Translations under genes and position numbers: made by a program
From: Olsenella sp.
GTDB lineage: Bacteria > Actinomycetota > Coriobacteriia > Coriobacteriales > Atopobiaceae
Direction: 5' to 3'
DNA: 64,000 nt
NCBI GenBank assembly: GCA_022648325.1
Contig: JALCMG010000007.1
Coordinates: forward strand, 62,001 to 126,000
The notes under the pieces: model-generated
Database searches by the model: none
Seen by the model: only the letters and a program-made list of their open reading frames with translations
What the model was told of the DNA's origin: nothing
Shown here: positions 28,060 through 36,514 of the stretch, in pieces
How the letters are laid out: each line of letters opens with the position of its first letter
How positions within the stretch are numbered: position 1 is the stretch's first letter

Positions 28060-29142
28060 TTACTTACTCGCCTTGTTGAACTCGTCCTTAAACGAGCCGA
28101 ACATCTTACCCATGCTGTTGAGGCCGCGGCCAAGCGCACGAGCGGCCTCGTCGCCAGCGCTACGACTGGCTTCCGCATTCTTCTTGGTGGCAGCGGGCTT
28201 GGCTGCGGTGCCTGCGGAACTCTTCTTAACGGAGTAGGTCCTTGGCGCCGGTGACGTGGCGGCGCGCCCCTCCGAGCCCGCCTTAAGCGTTACCGTCGGC
28301 TCTGAGACGCGCACGTCAGCTGCCTCCGTTGCGGGAAGCTGGTTCTTCTCCGCGGTGGCACGCAGTTCCTCCGCCTCCTCGCGGGCATGCTCTTCCTCGC
28401 CCTCGGCGCGCGCGTCATCGATGGCACGTTTGGCCTTGCCGAGCGCCTTGCCGAGCGCAAACGAGCCCTTGTCGACAGCCTCGCTCGTAGCCTTGCCGGC
28501 CTTCTCGCCAAACTCTGTGCCGCGAATTTTTGCCTTTGCCGTGGCCTCGCCCGCCTTGGCGGCCAACCCTCCGTTGAGTTCGAGCTTGGAGGCCTCGTCC
28601 TTCACAATCATGCGGCCCTTTGAGTAGCCCACCAGCATGCTAGGCGGAATCTCCACAGAGCCGACGAGCGCCGTGGCCATGCCACCGTCGCCCACCAGGA
28701 ACTTGGTAACCTTCCCCGTAGCGCCATCGAACTCGGCGTCACCCACATAGCCAAGCTCGCACCCCGATTGGGTGCGGGCATCCATGCCCGCCCACATGAT
28801 GCAGGAGTCCCAGTCCACGCCAAGGCGCTCGCGGGCCCTGTCGTCAAAGGCGTTCTCCTCGTTGACCACGCGAAAGCCCTTCTCACAGGCGGCAAGCGAA
28901 TCGTATGCCACGAAGACGTCTTCGCGCTTGACCATACCCGCCACGTCGGGACGGGCAACCAAGTACCCCACCATAGAGCGGCCATCAGGCGTGAACACGG
29001 CCATGTGGATTTTGCCCAGCTTGGAGAGGCGCTCGCCGCTCTGCTGCTCGGCGGAGACCTTCTCGCCCTTCTTGAGCTTCTTGGGGCGAGCCTTCTTGGT
29101 GATGAAGACCTTCTTGCCCTGCATGTCGCTGATTTTGGTCAC
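28060..29142 (-). CDS. PRC-barrel-domain protein with long Ala/Lys/Glu-rich tail
   Basis: 360 residues from GTG 29142, where GGAGGAG lies 9 nt upstream. Two PRC-barrel-like units: residues about 45-115 (LSKLGKIHMAVFTPDGRSMVGYL, VKREDVFVAYDSL) and about 140-200 (GYVGDAEFDGATGKVTKF, VEIPPSMLVGYSKGRMIV). The rest is a low-complexity, Ala/Lys/Glu-rich helical tail with no TM helix. PRC barrels bind RNA or act as adaptor domains; the family is common in Coriobacteriia and unnamed. It follows the YtxH-like gene after a strong hairpin on the same strand. Confidence 0.7.
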   Translation of the reverse strand: MTKISDMQGKKVFITKKARPKKLKKGEKVSAEQQSGERLSKLGKIHMAVFTPDGRSMVGYLVARPDVAGMVKREDVFVAYDSLAACEKGFRVVNEENAFDDRARERLGVDWDSCIMWAGMDARTQSGCELGYVGDAEFDGATGKVTKFLVGDGGMATALVGSVEIPPSMLVGYSKGRMIVKDEASKLELNGGLAAKAGEATAKAKIRGTEFGEKAGKATSEAVDKGSFALGKALGKAKRAIDDARAEGEEEHAREEAEELRATAEKNQLPATEAADVRVSEPTVTLKAGSEGRAATSPAPRTYSVKKSSAGTAAKPAATKKNAEASRSAGDEAARALGRGLNSMGKMFGSFKDEFNKASK

Positions 29143-29209
29143 TGTGACTCTCCTCCCCACCACCTGTGCCGGAAAAGTACGGTGGTCGCGCCGTGCCGGA
29201 AAAGCTCCC

Positions 29210-29248
29210 AACATGGCAGCGGGGCGCCCTTGGGCACCCCGCCATGTT
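29210..29248 (-). terminator. Hairpin between the YtxH-like and PRC-barrel genes
   Basis: AACATGGC pairs with GCCATGTT, with an inner GGGGTGCC/GGCGCCCC helix. A TTTT run follows about 6 nt later on the minus strand, so it may act as an attenuator. Two GTGCCGGAAAAG direct repeats (29166 and 29193) lie just beyond. Confidence 0.5.
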
Positions 29249-29280
29249 ACGCATCCATAGAATCCAGCCGGATGGGCAGC

Positions 29281-29727
29281 TTACTCCTCGGGCTTCTCGG
29301 CGTTGTCAACGACCTCGACATGCACAGACTGCGCGGCGGACTCGTTTGCGGCGGCAGCATCGCCAGCCATGCTCGACACGCGGTCGGTCACGGAGTTCAC
29401 GGCGTCGGAAACCTGTGCGGATGTGTTGGAGACGGCCTCGGAGAGCGAGTCGCGCAGCTGGTCCATGCGCTCGCGCGCAAGATCGACCTTTGCGCGAAGC
29501 TCGTCGGTCTTCGCGTCAACGCCTGGGCGCACGTCGCCCAGGCGGTCAGAGACGCTGCGCGCACCGCGCTCATAGGTGTCAACGGCGGAGTCCCACGCGT
29601 CATTCATGGCATCGGCCGCCATGGCGCGGCTCTCCGAACCAGGACGGGGGGCCAGCATCATGCCAGCGACGACGCCTGCGACAGCACCAAAAATGCTGCC
29701 AAGGACGAAACTAGCGGTCTTGCTCAT
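29281..29727 (-). CDS. YtxH-domain small membrane-associated protein
   Basis: 148 residues. N-terminal Gly/Ala-rich TM helix (7-26, FVLGSIFGAVAGVVAGMMLAP) ending in the LAPRPGSE motif that marks YtxH proteins. The rest is a long amphipathic helix with Asp/Ala/Ser/Val repeats (DKTDELRAK-like, SEAVSNTSAQVSDAVNSVTD) resembling apolipoprotein-like stress proteins. AGGAGG precedes ATG 29727. YtxH proteins are general-stress products in Bacillus. Here it is followed by the PRC-barrel gene, another envelope/stress-type protein. Confidence 0.8.
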   Translation of the reverse strand: MSKTASFVLGSIFGAVAGVVAGMMLAPRPGSESRAMAADAMNDAWDSAVDTYERGARSVSDRLGDVRPGVDAKTDELRAKVDLARERMDQLRDSLSEAVSNTSAQVSDAVNSVTDRVSSMAGDAAAANESAAQSVHVEVVDNAEKPEE

Positions 29728-29826
29728 GACATCCTCCTGTCGTTGCGGGACGCTGATGCGACCCTCTTGCTTCTAACCACATATCCGGCCAGCGAGTGGC
29801 TCGAGAGAAGCACCTTCCTGCGCCAA

Positions 29827-30651
29827 CTACCTTACCGGACGGGGGCGCGGCATGTTTGCCATGTCCCAGTCACCGTCATCCTGCGAAGCAGCGTCTGCCG
29901 GCGGGGGCTCTGGCGCGGGCTTCTCGACATCGTCTGGCTCGTCAAGCACATCGTCCGATGTAGACAACGAGTCCAGCGCGGGCACGGTCGCTGGCGAGGC
30001 CAACGTCGACTCGGGACCTTCGGTGGCGGCGGGCTCTCCGGGCTCATCAGCGGGGACGGCCTCCTCGGCGAGCGGTACCCCATCATCGGTACTCGGCTTC
30101 TCGTCAGCAGGCTCGGCGGGCTCTTCCTGGGCAGAAACGTCCTGCTCGCCGGTCTCATCCGCGCCGTCGACGGGTCCGGAGACGCTTCGCGCCAAGCCAA
30201 CGATGCCATCGACAATAGCGTCGACGTCCGGCTTGGGCTCGCCACCACCGGCGAAGGCCCACTGTAGAATCCACACAGCGCTCGAGAGCGCGGACGTCAC
30301 CAGAACGTCATCGGGACACGGGAACACCACATCGAAGGCCCGCTCATTCCCGGCCACGGGATACGTGCGACCGCAGGTTATGTCACCCGCAATGTCAGTA
30401 CGCGCGAGAAGCTCAACCGTCATGTGCTCGAGAAGATGCGCAAGCTCGGTGTGGCCCATGCAGTCACGGAAGAGGCGACCGGAGTCACCCATGCAGACGT
30501 GATCTGCGAGTTCGGGCATGAGATGGAAGACGCGGGCGGTGGCCTCAATGTCCTCGCTTGTCATGAGCGGAGCATCAGGGGCCATCTCCACGAGGGCGTC
30601 GAGATCCCTCGGCCCTATCGTGACCTTCTTTATTTCCACGAGCTGGGCCAT
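29827..30651 (-). CDS. Stand-alone cyanophycin-synthetase-N-like domain with acidic tail
   Basis: 274 residues from ATG 30651 with AAGGGGAG upstream. The first 135 residues resemble the N-terminal domain of cyanophycin synthetase: CMGDSGRLFRDCMGHTELAH, LLEHMTVELLARTDIAGDIT, then a mixed alpha/beta end. There is no ATP-grasp or Mur-ligase part. The second half (about 140-274) is an acidic Pro/Glu/Ala-rich disordered tail. Free-standing copies of this domain occur in Coriobacteriia without known function. It is unlikely to make cyanophycin by itself; a binding or scaffold role is guesswork. Confidence 0.65.
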   Translation of the reverse strand: MAQLVEIKKVTIGPRDLDALVEMAPDAPLMTSEDIEATARVFHLMPELADHVCMGDSGRLFRDCMGHTELAHLLEHMTVELLARTDIAGDITCGRTYPVAGNERAFDVVFPCPDDVLVTSALSSAVWILQWAFAGGGEPKPDVDAIVDGIVGLARSVSGPVDGADETGEQDVSAQEEPAEPADEKPSTDDGVPLAEEAVPADEPGEPAATEGPESTLASPATVPALDSLSTSDDVLDEPDDVEKPAPEPPPADAASQDDGDWDMANMPRPRPVR

Positions 30652-30819
30652 CGTGTGGCTCCCCTTCTTTTGCGCCCGCATCAATCAGCGGGCAGGCGGT
30701 CAAGTCTAGGCTCCATTGTAGTTAAAACCCAGGCTTGAACCTCCGTTGCATGGTCGGACGGCACGTGCTGGGCGGCAGCACAGGGCAGGACCGGGTCATG
30801 GCGCGGCCGAGTGCAGTCC

Positions 30820-32319
30820 TTAGGCGCCTTGTTCCCCTTCTTCGCCGCATGATTCGCCCGAGCCACTCTTATGTTGTGACTTTTCACACAATTTAGTGAC
30901 GTGGGGCTGGAGCGGCGCGGACTTCTCGGCGGGTTCTACGGATGCAGCGGGAACCTCGGGCTTTTCGGCTGCCTTGTCCTTGTCCTGCTCGGAAGCCTCT
31001 GGCTGCTCGCCTGCTGCAGGCTCCTCCTCTTTTGCGGGCTCGGGAGCGGTCACGCGCAGCATTGCCACACGGCGCCCACGCATGGACTGCACGCGGAAGG
31101 TGTAGCCGTCTTTAGTAATAACGTCACCGGGGCGCGGGAGCTTGTCGGCCATGTCTGTAATGAAGCCAGCGATGGTCTCGTACTCCTCGTTGTCTTCCAC
31201 CGGCCAGCCAAGGTCGATGGCATCATCGAGCGAGAAACGGCCGTCGACCAGCCACTCGCAATCGGAGAGCTTGGTGAGGTACTTGTTGTCGGGGTCAAAC
31301 TCGTCCTCGATCTCGCCAACGATCTCCTCGACGATATCTTCGATTGTGATGACACCGGCGGTTCCACCATACTCGTCCACCACAATGACCATCTGGTCGT
31401 GGCTCGACCGCATCTCGGAGAGCAGGGGGATGATGTCCTTGGTGTCGGGCACGAAGTCCGGCGTGCGCATGTGGCGCGAAATCTTCTCGCCCCCGCAACC
31501 GTCATCAATGATGGGAGAGATGAGGTCCTTGATGTGGGCTATGCCCACGATGCGGTCGACGTTGCCGCGATAGATGGGAATGCGGCTATACCCGGTGCGG
31601 CGCATGACGGAGAGGACCTCGTTGAGCGTGGCGTCCTCGCGCATGGCGCACATGTCCACGCGCGGCACCATGACCTCGCGTGCGATAGTGTCTCCGAGGT
31701 CGATGACCTCGTGGATCATCGACTTCTCCTCATCGGAGAGCTCGTCAGAATCCGTGACCATGTACTTGATCTCGTCCTCCGAGACCTCTTGGCGGTCCTC
31801 GGCAGACTTCACATGCATGAGGCGAGCCAAGCCGTTCGCGCTGGCGGAGGTAAGCCACACCAACGGCTTAACGGCGTGAGAGAAACCGCGAAGGAAGCCG
31901 GCGACGCGCTTGGATACGTCCTCGGCGTCGGCCATGGCAATGCGCTTGGGAACCAGCTCGCCAACAACGATCGAGAGGTACGAAACGATGAGGGTAATGA
32001 GAATCGTAGCCAAGCCATTTGCGATGCCCAGATCCACGCCAAAGGTGGCTAGCCACTGGCCAAGCGGCTCAGAGAGACTGGTGGCGGCGAAGGCGGACGA
32101 GAAGAACCCAACGAGCGTGATAGCAACCTGGATTGCGGCGAGGAACTGCGTGGGATCCTCGATCATGTCTGCCGCAGTGGCCGCCCGAACGTCACCCTCC
32201 TCGGCATCGTGGTCAAGCAGCACCTTCCTTGCAGTGGAAAGCGCCATCTCCGACATTGAGAAGTACCCGTTCACCACGGTGAGTAGAAACGTGACGAGAA
32301 TCGATAGGGCTATGTCCAT
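30820..32319 (-). CDS. CNNM/CorC-family (HlyC-CorC) membrane protein
   Basis: 499 residues from ATG 32319, with AAGGAGG 14 nt upstream. Order: CNNM/DUF21 membrane domain (1-190; LLTVVNGYFSMSEMALSTAR, VGELVPKRIAMADAE) with about four TM segments; tandem CBS domains (about 205-330; REVMVPRVDMCAM, YSRIPIYRGNVDRIVGIAHI, VVDEYGGTAGVITIED); CorC_HlyC transporter-associated domain (about 345-425; DGRFSLDDAIDLGWP); then an 80-residue Ala/Glu/Pro-rich tail. Homologues bind Mg-ATP in the CBS pair and act in Mg2+ or Co2+ efflux (CorB/CorC). Together with the 23.6-26.8 kb genes this gives the window import and export candidates for Mg2+. Confidence 0.92.
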   Translation of the reverse strand: MDIALSILVTFLLTVVNGYFSMSEMALSTARKVLLDHDAEEGDVRAATAADMIEDPTQFLAAIQVAITLVGFFSSAFAATSLSEPLGQWLATFGVDLGIANGLATILITLIVSYLSIVVGELVPKRIAMADAEDVSKRVAGFLRGFSHAVKPLVWLTSASANGLARLMHVKSAEDRQEVSEDEIKYMVTDSDELSDEEKSMIHEVIDLGDTIAREVMVPRVDMCAMREDATLNEVLSVMRRTGYSRIPIYRGNVDRIVGIAHIKDLISPIIDDGCGGEKISRHMRTPDFVPDTKDIIPLLSEMRSSHDQMVIVVDEYGGTAGVITIEDIVEEIVGEIEDEFDPDNKYLTKLSDCEWLVDGRFSLDDAIDLGWPVEDNEEYETIAGFITDMADKLPRPGDVITKDGYTFRVQSMRGRRVAMLRVTAPEPAKEEEPAAGEQPEASEQDKDKAAEKPEVPAASVEPAEKSAPLQPHVTKLCEKSQHKSGSGESCGEEGEQGA

Positions 32320-32552
32320 GCGCGCGTGCGCAACCTCCTTGGACGGCTCGGATGCAACTGCAGCACCAGCCGGCGGCAGTCGCGGCTGCTTTCTGATTCT
32401 ATAAGAAATACCCATCGAGCGCAGGACAATGCATGAGTCTTAATCCATTCATACGCCCATTCATACGCCCAGGTGGCCATGAGCTCACGAGGGCGCAACG
32501 GACCGAGAGGCTACCAAGGCAATTCCCACCGCAGGCGTAGGTCCGTCGGCAT

Positions 32553-32792
32553 AAAAACGTTCTATCTAATAGGATTCGTGGCCTTTCTGCACAGAAAGGC
32601 TCTATCTAACAAGACTATCGGGGCATTCAAATCAATAATACAACCAAATTTACAGTATTTAGTATATTCGCCTGTTATTATGCAAATATTTGCAATATTG
32701 GTTACATATTTGATTAAGCTTCGTCAAAAGCGTTGTTAGATAGAGCCATTTTGTGCAGCGAGCTAGGGATTTCCGTTAGATAGAGCGTTTTT
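32553..32792. repeat. 240-nt MITE-like element with 60-nt inverted arms
   Basis: Arms 32553-32612 and 32733-32792 are inverted repeats matching at 46 of 60 positions. Each arm carries two copies of GCTCTATCTAAC or a one- to three-base variant. The 120-nt centre is markedly AT-rich (many AT-only words), unlike the surrounding GC-rich chromosome. No convincing protein is encoded. It lies 70 nt from the decayed nuclease-fold gene. Confidence 0.75.
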
Positions 32793-32865
32793 GTACAAAG
32801 AGTTGTCCGGGCAACTCCCCCAGGCACCGATAAGTCACCCCACCTAACTGGGTGATGAGAGCAAT

Positions 32866-33850
32866 CTAGACAGCCCTGGTACCAAACGGCCTTTCACAAA
32901 GGTCACGACGGCGTGCGAGCATGTTGGCGTTCATGGGGTTGCGGCGAATCCCAAGTTGCCTCTCAAGCTCTGCGGTAAAACGCATTGAGGGCTTACGCAT
33001 TCGCAATGATGCCGTTCGTCAAAGTCATGACCTTATAGCCCATCGCCTCCAGCGTTGCCCGGCGACGCTCGTCTTTGGTCTTTTACCGTGAGCTAAGGCG
33101 GCTTTCATCACTATCGTATTAGCAGGCAACCTTCGCCCTCTGCCAACAGAAATCGGGTTTGATGGTGCGTTGGCCAGCAAGGGCCCGGTACTCTTGCGGG
33201 ACCACCAGTTTTTGGTTCATGGCAAAACCTCCCAGCCCCGCTCCCCCGCTCGACCTTCCCAAAAGGAAATAGATTGCAATATCCGTCTCGCGGGGAGAGT
33301 TGGAGTTGGGTGATGCAATTCGCAACGCGTCACTTGCGGCTGTTGCTCCACGAACACGAAGTGCTCTCGCTGCAGCCAAATATTGCTGACATTCCCCAGA
33401 GGTCATCAGCAGATCAACATCCCAAATCGCGTCCTCGCGCGCCCAGGGCACAAGTCCATAGGCCCCCATAAACTCACAGGCAACCTGGGCGAGAGATATT
33501 GAGTCGAGACAAGAGCCCAGCTGAGCAATGACCGCCGCTGGGCGGCATACGTAGATGCCATCCCCAAGTCCAGTTAGTTGGCTCGAGCCAAGAGGTGCTC
33601 TCCACATGTGAATGCGCGAGTCAGCGTTGGGGCACCGATCGAAAGATCCACCGCTCACGAGGTCGAGCAGCTGACCGTCTTCACAGGAGCATAGGGTGCG
33701 TGCGTGTGCCACCTGCCGCGAAGTATCGATTGTGCGCATGCCAAACGCTGGCGGGCACTCGTTCTCGAGCGCGTCGCTACCCACAGAGCGCATCGAGCGC
33801 CAATAGCGAAGTGCCGAATCGAATCCAATGCAAATACCCTTGGTAGCCAT
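32866..33850 (-). pseudogene. Decayed AbiEi/DUF559-like nuclease-fold gene
   Basis: The minus-strand frame opens at ATG 33850 (MATKGICIGFDSALRYWRS) and runs 243 residues to a TAA at 33119-33121. Translation past that stop in the same frame continues the protein: YDSDES, a second stop, then KDERRRATLEAMGYKVMTLT and a third stop after IIANA. A frameshift is then needed to reach FTAELERQLGIRRNP and the natural end at 32866. The first stop falls where PD-(D/E)xK relatives have the catalytic Glu (IKPDFCW...KVAC-stop-YDSD). Paralogues lie at 39443-40534 and 47975-48982. A truncated 243-aa product could still be made. Confidence 0.82.
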
Positions 33851-34079
33851 TTTGCCACCTACGGAGAAGTTGCGCCGTGTCTTAGGGGGACTATACCGAT
33901 AATTAAATCAAGTAATTTTTAGTGTTATGGCTTTTTGAAATAGACTGGTTTTTATATCTGCTGGTAGATGTCATGCTATGGCAGCCAAACGTCAGAAATC
34001 GGTATGCAATCCATCAATAATATGCAAGTTGTCACTCCCCTTGCCCTGGTCGTCGAGGCCCATCGACCAGCATGATAAA
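33851..34079. other. AT-rich intergenic stretch
   Basis: No gene or clear repeat is seen. Bases 33890-34030 are AT-rich compared with both flanks, which fits a promoter region of the decayed gene or recently acquired sequence. Confidence 0.3.
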
Positions 34080-34103
34080 GCCGGCCAGCATATGCTGGCC
34101 GGC
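34080..34103 (-). terminator. Palindromic terminator of the EF-G-like gene
   Basis: GCCGGCCAGCAT followed by its exact complement ATGCTGGCCGGC makes a 24-nt perfect palindrome. TTTAT follows on the minus strand, about 40 nt after the stop codon of the EF-G-like gene. Confidence 0.75.
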
Positions 34104-34141
34104 CTGGGGGATACGCCCTGTAAGTAAGGGAAAGGGACTAC

Positions 34142-36217
34142 CTACTTCTCGCCGGCAGCGCGCTTCTCGGCGTATTCGGCAGCGAGCTTGGTCTGGATGT
34201 CGTGAGGCACCTGCTCGTAGCCCGAGAGCTCCATCTCAAACTCACCCGTGCCACGCGAGAGCGAACGCAGGCGCGTTGCGTAGTCCGTTACCTCGGCGTA
34301 GGGAATAGTTGCCTCGATGGTGGTTTCACCGGTAGAGACGCCGGCACCGGCGGACATCCCCTCGACACGACCGCGCGAGGCGGAGACGTCGCCCATCACA
34401 GAGCCGGCATAGCTGTCGGGCACAGTTATGCGCAGGTGTGCCATGGGCTCAAGAAGCACGGGCTCAGCCTGGGCGACCGCCTTCTGGAAACCTATGCGCG
34501 CGGCAGTCTTGAATGCCATCTCATTGGAATCGACGGGGTGATACGAACCGTCGTACACGGCAACCTTTACATCGATCATGGGATAGCCGGCGAGCACGCC
34601 CTCGCGCATGGTCTCCTGCACGCCCTTGTCGATGGCCGGGATGAAGCCACGCGGAATGTGGCCACCAACGACCTCGTCAACAAATTCGTAGCCGTTGCCG
34701 GGATTGGGCTCAATGCGCAGCCAGCAGTCACCGTACTGTCCGGCACCACCCGTCTGCTTCTTGTGGCGGCCCTGGGCAGACGCAACGCGGCGAATGGTCT
34801 CGCGATACGGAATCTTCAGCGCCACCGTGTGCGCCGTCACGCCCGCGCGGTCCTCAAGGCGGTCGAGCAGCACGCTCACCTGCGCCTCGCCGATGGCCGA
34901 GATGACCGTCTGGCCGGTGTCCTCATCGCGCTCTACTTTGAGCGTGGGGTCGGCGTCGGCGGCCTTCTCGAGAAACGCGTAGAGCTTGCCCTCGGTGCCG
35001 CGCTTGTCGGGCTCGATGGCAATGCGGTAGAGCGAGTTGGGGAAGCGGAACGCGGCAGCCTCAACCTTACCGGTCACCGAGAGCGTGTCTCCCGTCATGG
35101 CCTCGAGCTTGGGAACAACCACGATGTCGCCCGCTGCCGCAGAGGAAACCTCCTCGGTATCACGGCCGCACATGAGATAGAGGTGCCCCAGGCGTTCGGT
35201 CTTGCGCGTGCGCGCGTTGATAAGCTCGATGCCCGGCGTGAGGGTGCCCGCCAGCGCCTTGAGGAAGGAAAGACGGCCGTTCTGGGGATCGATGAGGCTC
35301 TTGAAGGCAAAGGCAACGGGACGGTCGTCCTCCGGCGAGATGTCGAGCTGCTCGCCGTTGACCAGCGGAATGCGGCCAAAGTCAGCCATCGTGGGGAACC
35401 AGCCAACAATGGCGTCCATAAGCGAGAAGAGGCCCTCCTCGCGCACGCAGGAACCAGCAAAGACGGGAACAAAGACCCTCTCGGCCATGGCCTTGCTGAG
35501 AAGTCCCTCAAGTTCGGCCTGAGTAATCTCGCCACCCTCGAGGTAACGCATCATGAGCTCGTCGTCGGCCTCGACCACAAGCTCGGTAAGGTTGGCGCGC
35601 GCCTCGTCGGCCGCATCCTTGTACTCGGCCGGAACGTCAGTCACCACGGGCTTGCCGCCCTCGAAGTGGCGCGCCTTCATGTGGACCACGTCAATGACGC
35701 CGGCAAAGGCATCGCCGGTGCCCATGGGGATGGTAACCGCGCCCAGGTTGTTGCCGTAGTGCTCGCGCAGAGTCTCAAAGGTCACGTCGTAGTCTGCGTC
35801 CGGCCGGTCACAGCGGTTCACGAAGATCGCACGAGCAAGAGCGAGATCCTCGGCCGCATACCACAGGCGCGTGGTCACGGTGCCAAGGCCACCGGCCGCA
35901 TCAACAACAAAGAGTGCCGTCTCACACGCACTCATCGCAGCATAGGCGTCGCCAACAAAGTCCGGGTAGCAGGGCGCGTCGAGTACGTTGATTCGGGTGT
36001 CTCCCCAGACGACGGGGGCAATGGTGGTGGAGATCGAGAAGCCGCGCTCGCCCTCCTCCGCGTCGTAATCCAGCGTGGGCTTGGTGCCGGCGTGACCGCC
36101 CAGACGGGTCGTCTTGCCCGTCAGGTGGAGCATGGCCTCGGCCAGCATGGTCTTGCCCACGCCGCCTTGGCCCACAAGGACCACGTTCTTGACCTTCTTG
36201 GTGCTCGCTGTAGCCAT
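34142..36217 (-). CDS. EF-G-like translational GTPase (divergent paralogue)
   Basis: 691 residues from ATG 36217, with GAGGAGG upstream. All five EF-G domains are present in order, but GTPase motifs are altered: P-loop GQGGVGKT (about 16-23) instead of AHxDxGKT, DAPC for DTPG, and NRCD for NKxD. Domain IV includes the QTGGAGQYGDCW region and RGFIPAIDKGVQE; the C-terminal part carries the EPMAHLRITVPDSYAGSVMGD signature. Such EF-G2-type proteins occur widely in actinobacteria beside the main fusA; their role may be ribosome rescue, stress or tetracycline-type protection, but is not established. It is monocistronic, with its own terminator. Confidence 0.85.
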   Translation of the reverse strand: MATASTKKVKNVVLVGQGGVGKTMLAEAMLHLTGKTTRLGGHAGTKPTLDYDAEEGERGFSISTTIAPVVWGDTRINVLDAPCYPDFVGDAYAAMSACETALFVVDAAGGLGTVTTRLWYAAEDLALARAIFVNRCDRPDADYDVTFETLREHYGNNLGAVTIPMGTGDAFAGVIDVVHMKARHFEGGKPVVTDVPAEYKDAADEARANLTELVVEADDELMMRYLEGGEITQAELEGLLSKAMAERVFVPVFAGSCVREEGLFSLMDAIVGWFPTMADFGRIPLVNGEQLDISPEDDRPVAFAFKSLIDPQNGRLSFLKALAGTLTPGIELINARTRKTERLGHLYLMCGRDTEEVSSAAAGDIVVVPKLEAMTGDTLSVTGKVEAAAFRFPNSLYRIAIEPDKRGTEGKLYAFLEKAADADPTLKVERDEDTGQTVISAIGEAQVSVLLDRLEDRAGVTAHTVALKIPYRETIRRVASAQGRHKKQTGGAGQYGDCWLRIEPNPGNGYEFVDEVVGGHIPRGFIPAIDKGVQETMREGVLAGYPMIDVKVAVYDGSYHPVDSNEMAFKTAARIGFQKAVAQAEPVLLEPMAHLRITVPDSYAGSVMGDVSASRGRVEGMSAGAGVSTGETTIEATIPYAEVTDYATRLRSLSRGTGEFEMELSGYEQVPHDIQTKLAAEYAEKRAAGEK

Positions 36218-36448
36218 GGTTCCTCCTCGAGCCGCATGCCAGGGCAGCATCGCCAAGGAGAAACGCAACGGCGAAGCCACCGTGCCTTTGACAATGCGCG
36301 ACGGATGCCGCGCGTTGGCTTCACCTTACCCGCGCAGGCTGCGACGGATTCGCACGCATCGGGCAACGTGGGCGCATGGGCCGCAGGCGCAATGCGCAGG
36401 CGAGAAGAACGGTGCTGGCTCAGGCCAAGCAACCACAAAACCGCAATG

Positions 36449-36477
36449 CAAAAAGCCCCGGGCACGAAGCCCGGGGC
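36449..36477 (-). terminator. Terminator of the radical SAM gene
   Basis: On the minus strand GCCCCGGGC and GCCCGGGGC form a perfect 9-bp stem with a 5-nt loop, followed by TTTTT. Confidence 0.92.
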
Positions 36478-36514
36478 CATAGGTCACGAGATGCCAAAAG
36501 CAAACCAGTTGCAG

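Noticed and set aside
32473-32739. 88-codon frame through the MITE
   Set aside because: It crosses the left arm and the AT-rich core and has no ribosome site. The predicted hydrophobic stretch comes from AT-rich codons.
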